From contig CALGOD010000374.1 of assembly GCA_937957845.1 (NCBI GenBank), positions 1 to 5,903 of the forward strand: a stretch of DNA of 5,903 nucleotides, read 5' to 3'. Every line of letters begins with the position of its first letter. Position 1 is the stretch's first letter. Shown here piece by piece: positions 5,881 to 5,903 of the stretch. Position numbers and translations under genes: made by a program. Source of the stretch: an uncultured Nocardiopsis sp. (lineage in GTDB: Bacteria > Actinomycetota > Actinomycetes > Streptosporangiales > Streptosporangiaceae). Below the pieces are notes generated by a model, which worked only from the letters and a program-made list of their open reading frames with translations, did not search any database and was not told the origin of the DNA.

Positions 5881-5903
5881 ACTTCCTTCGCTGGCATGAC
5901 CCA
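5881..5903 (-). promoter_or_regulatory. TPP riboswitch (THI element), 3' end of aptamer, partial
   Basis: The minus strand enters the window as TGGGTCATGCCAGCGAAGGA, matching the highly conserved 3' part of TPP aptamers (consensus roughly CUGGGUAAUGCCAGCGUAGGGA; GGGUCAUGCC is a frequent actinobacterial form). TGG and CCA are the two sides of the small stem in the pyrophosphate-binding arm. The rest of the aptamer lies beyond base 5903. Location ahead of a YkoE-type S component supports the call: TPP binding should lower expression of the transporter. Only about 20 conserved bases are visible. Confidence 0.85.

Overview
This GC-rich window has a strong G/C bias at third codon positions, GTG as well as ATG starts, and Hanks-type kinase and crotonase genes. 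It looks like the chromosome of an actinomycete, possibly Nocardiopsis-like, though the genus is a guess. Every gene I can support lies on the minus strand, so the window reads biologically from right to left.

Right end (5903 to 2783): the last bases are the 3' end of a thiamine pyrophosphate (TPP, THI-box) riboswitch aptamer. A structured leader of about 125 bases follows, then three tightly packed genes for an energy-coupling-factor (ECF) vitamin transporter of the YkoEDC type. These are the substrate-binding membrane S component YkoE, an ATPase with two fused nucleotide-binding domains YkoD, and the transmembrane coupling protein YkoC. Spacing is 3 bases between ykoE and ykoD, and ykoD and ykoC overlap by 8 bases. 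The arrangement predicts uptake of thiamine or its hydroxymethylpyrimidine (HMP) precursor, switched off when TPP is plentiful. No ykoF is present between the riboswitch and the end of ykoC, nor in the rest of the window.

Middle (2746 to 1869): a complete enoyl-CoA hydratase/isomerase (crotonase) gene begins 36 bases after ykoC, close enough to be the fourth gene of the transcript. Two hairpins follow its stop codon. The second is a 13-pair stem that probably ends transcription.

Left part (1868 to 1): about 300 bases of non-coding DNA with candidate promoter signals, then a Hanks-type Ser/Thr protein kinase. The catalytic domain is complete, but the C-terminus runs off the window edge. Its long tail has an uncharged Gly/Ala-rich segment and four QGT repeats about 17 residues apart.

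The transporter module belongs to a known family. The least explained items are the repeat tail of the kinase and the placement of a crotonase directly behind a TPP-controlled transporter. I see no CRISPR array, insertion sequence, tRNA, rRNA or phage signal.
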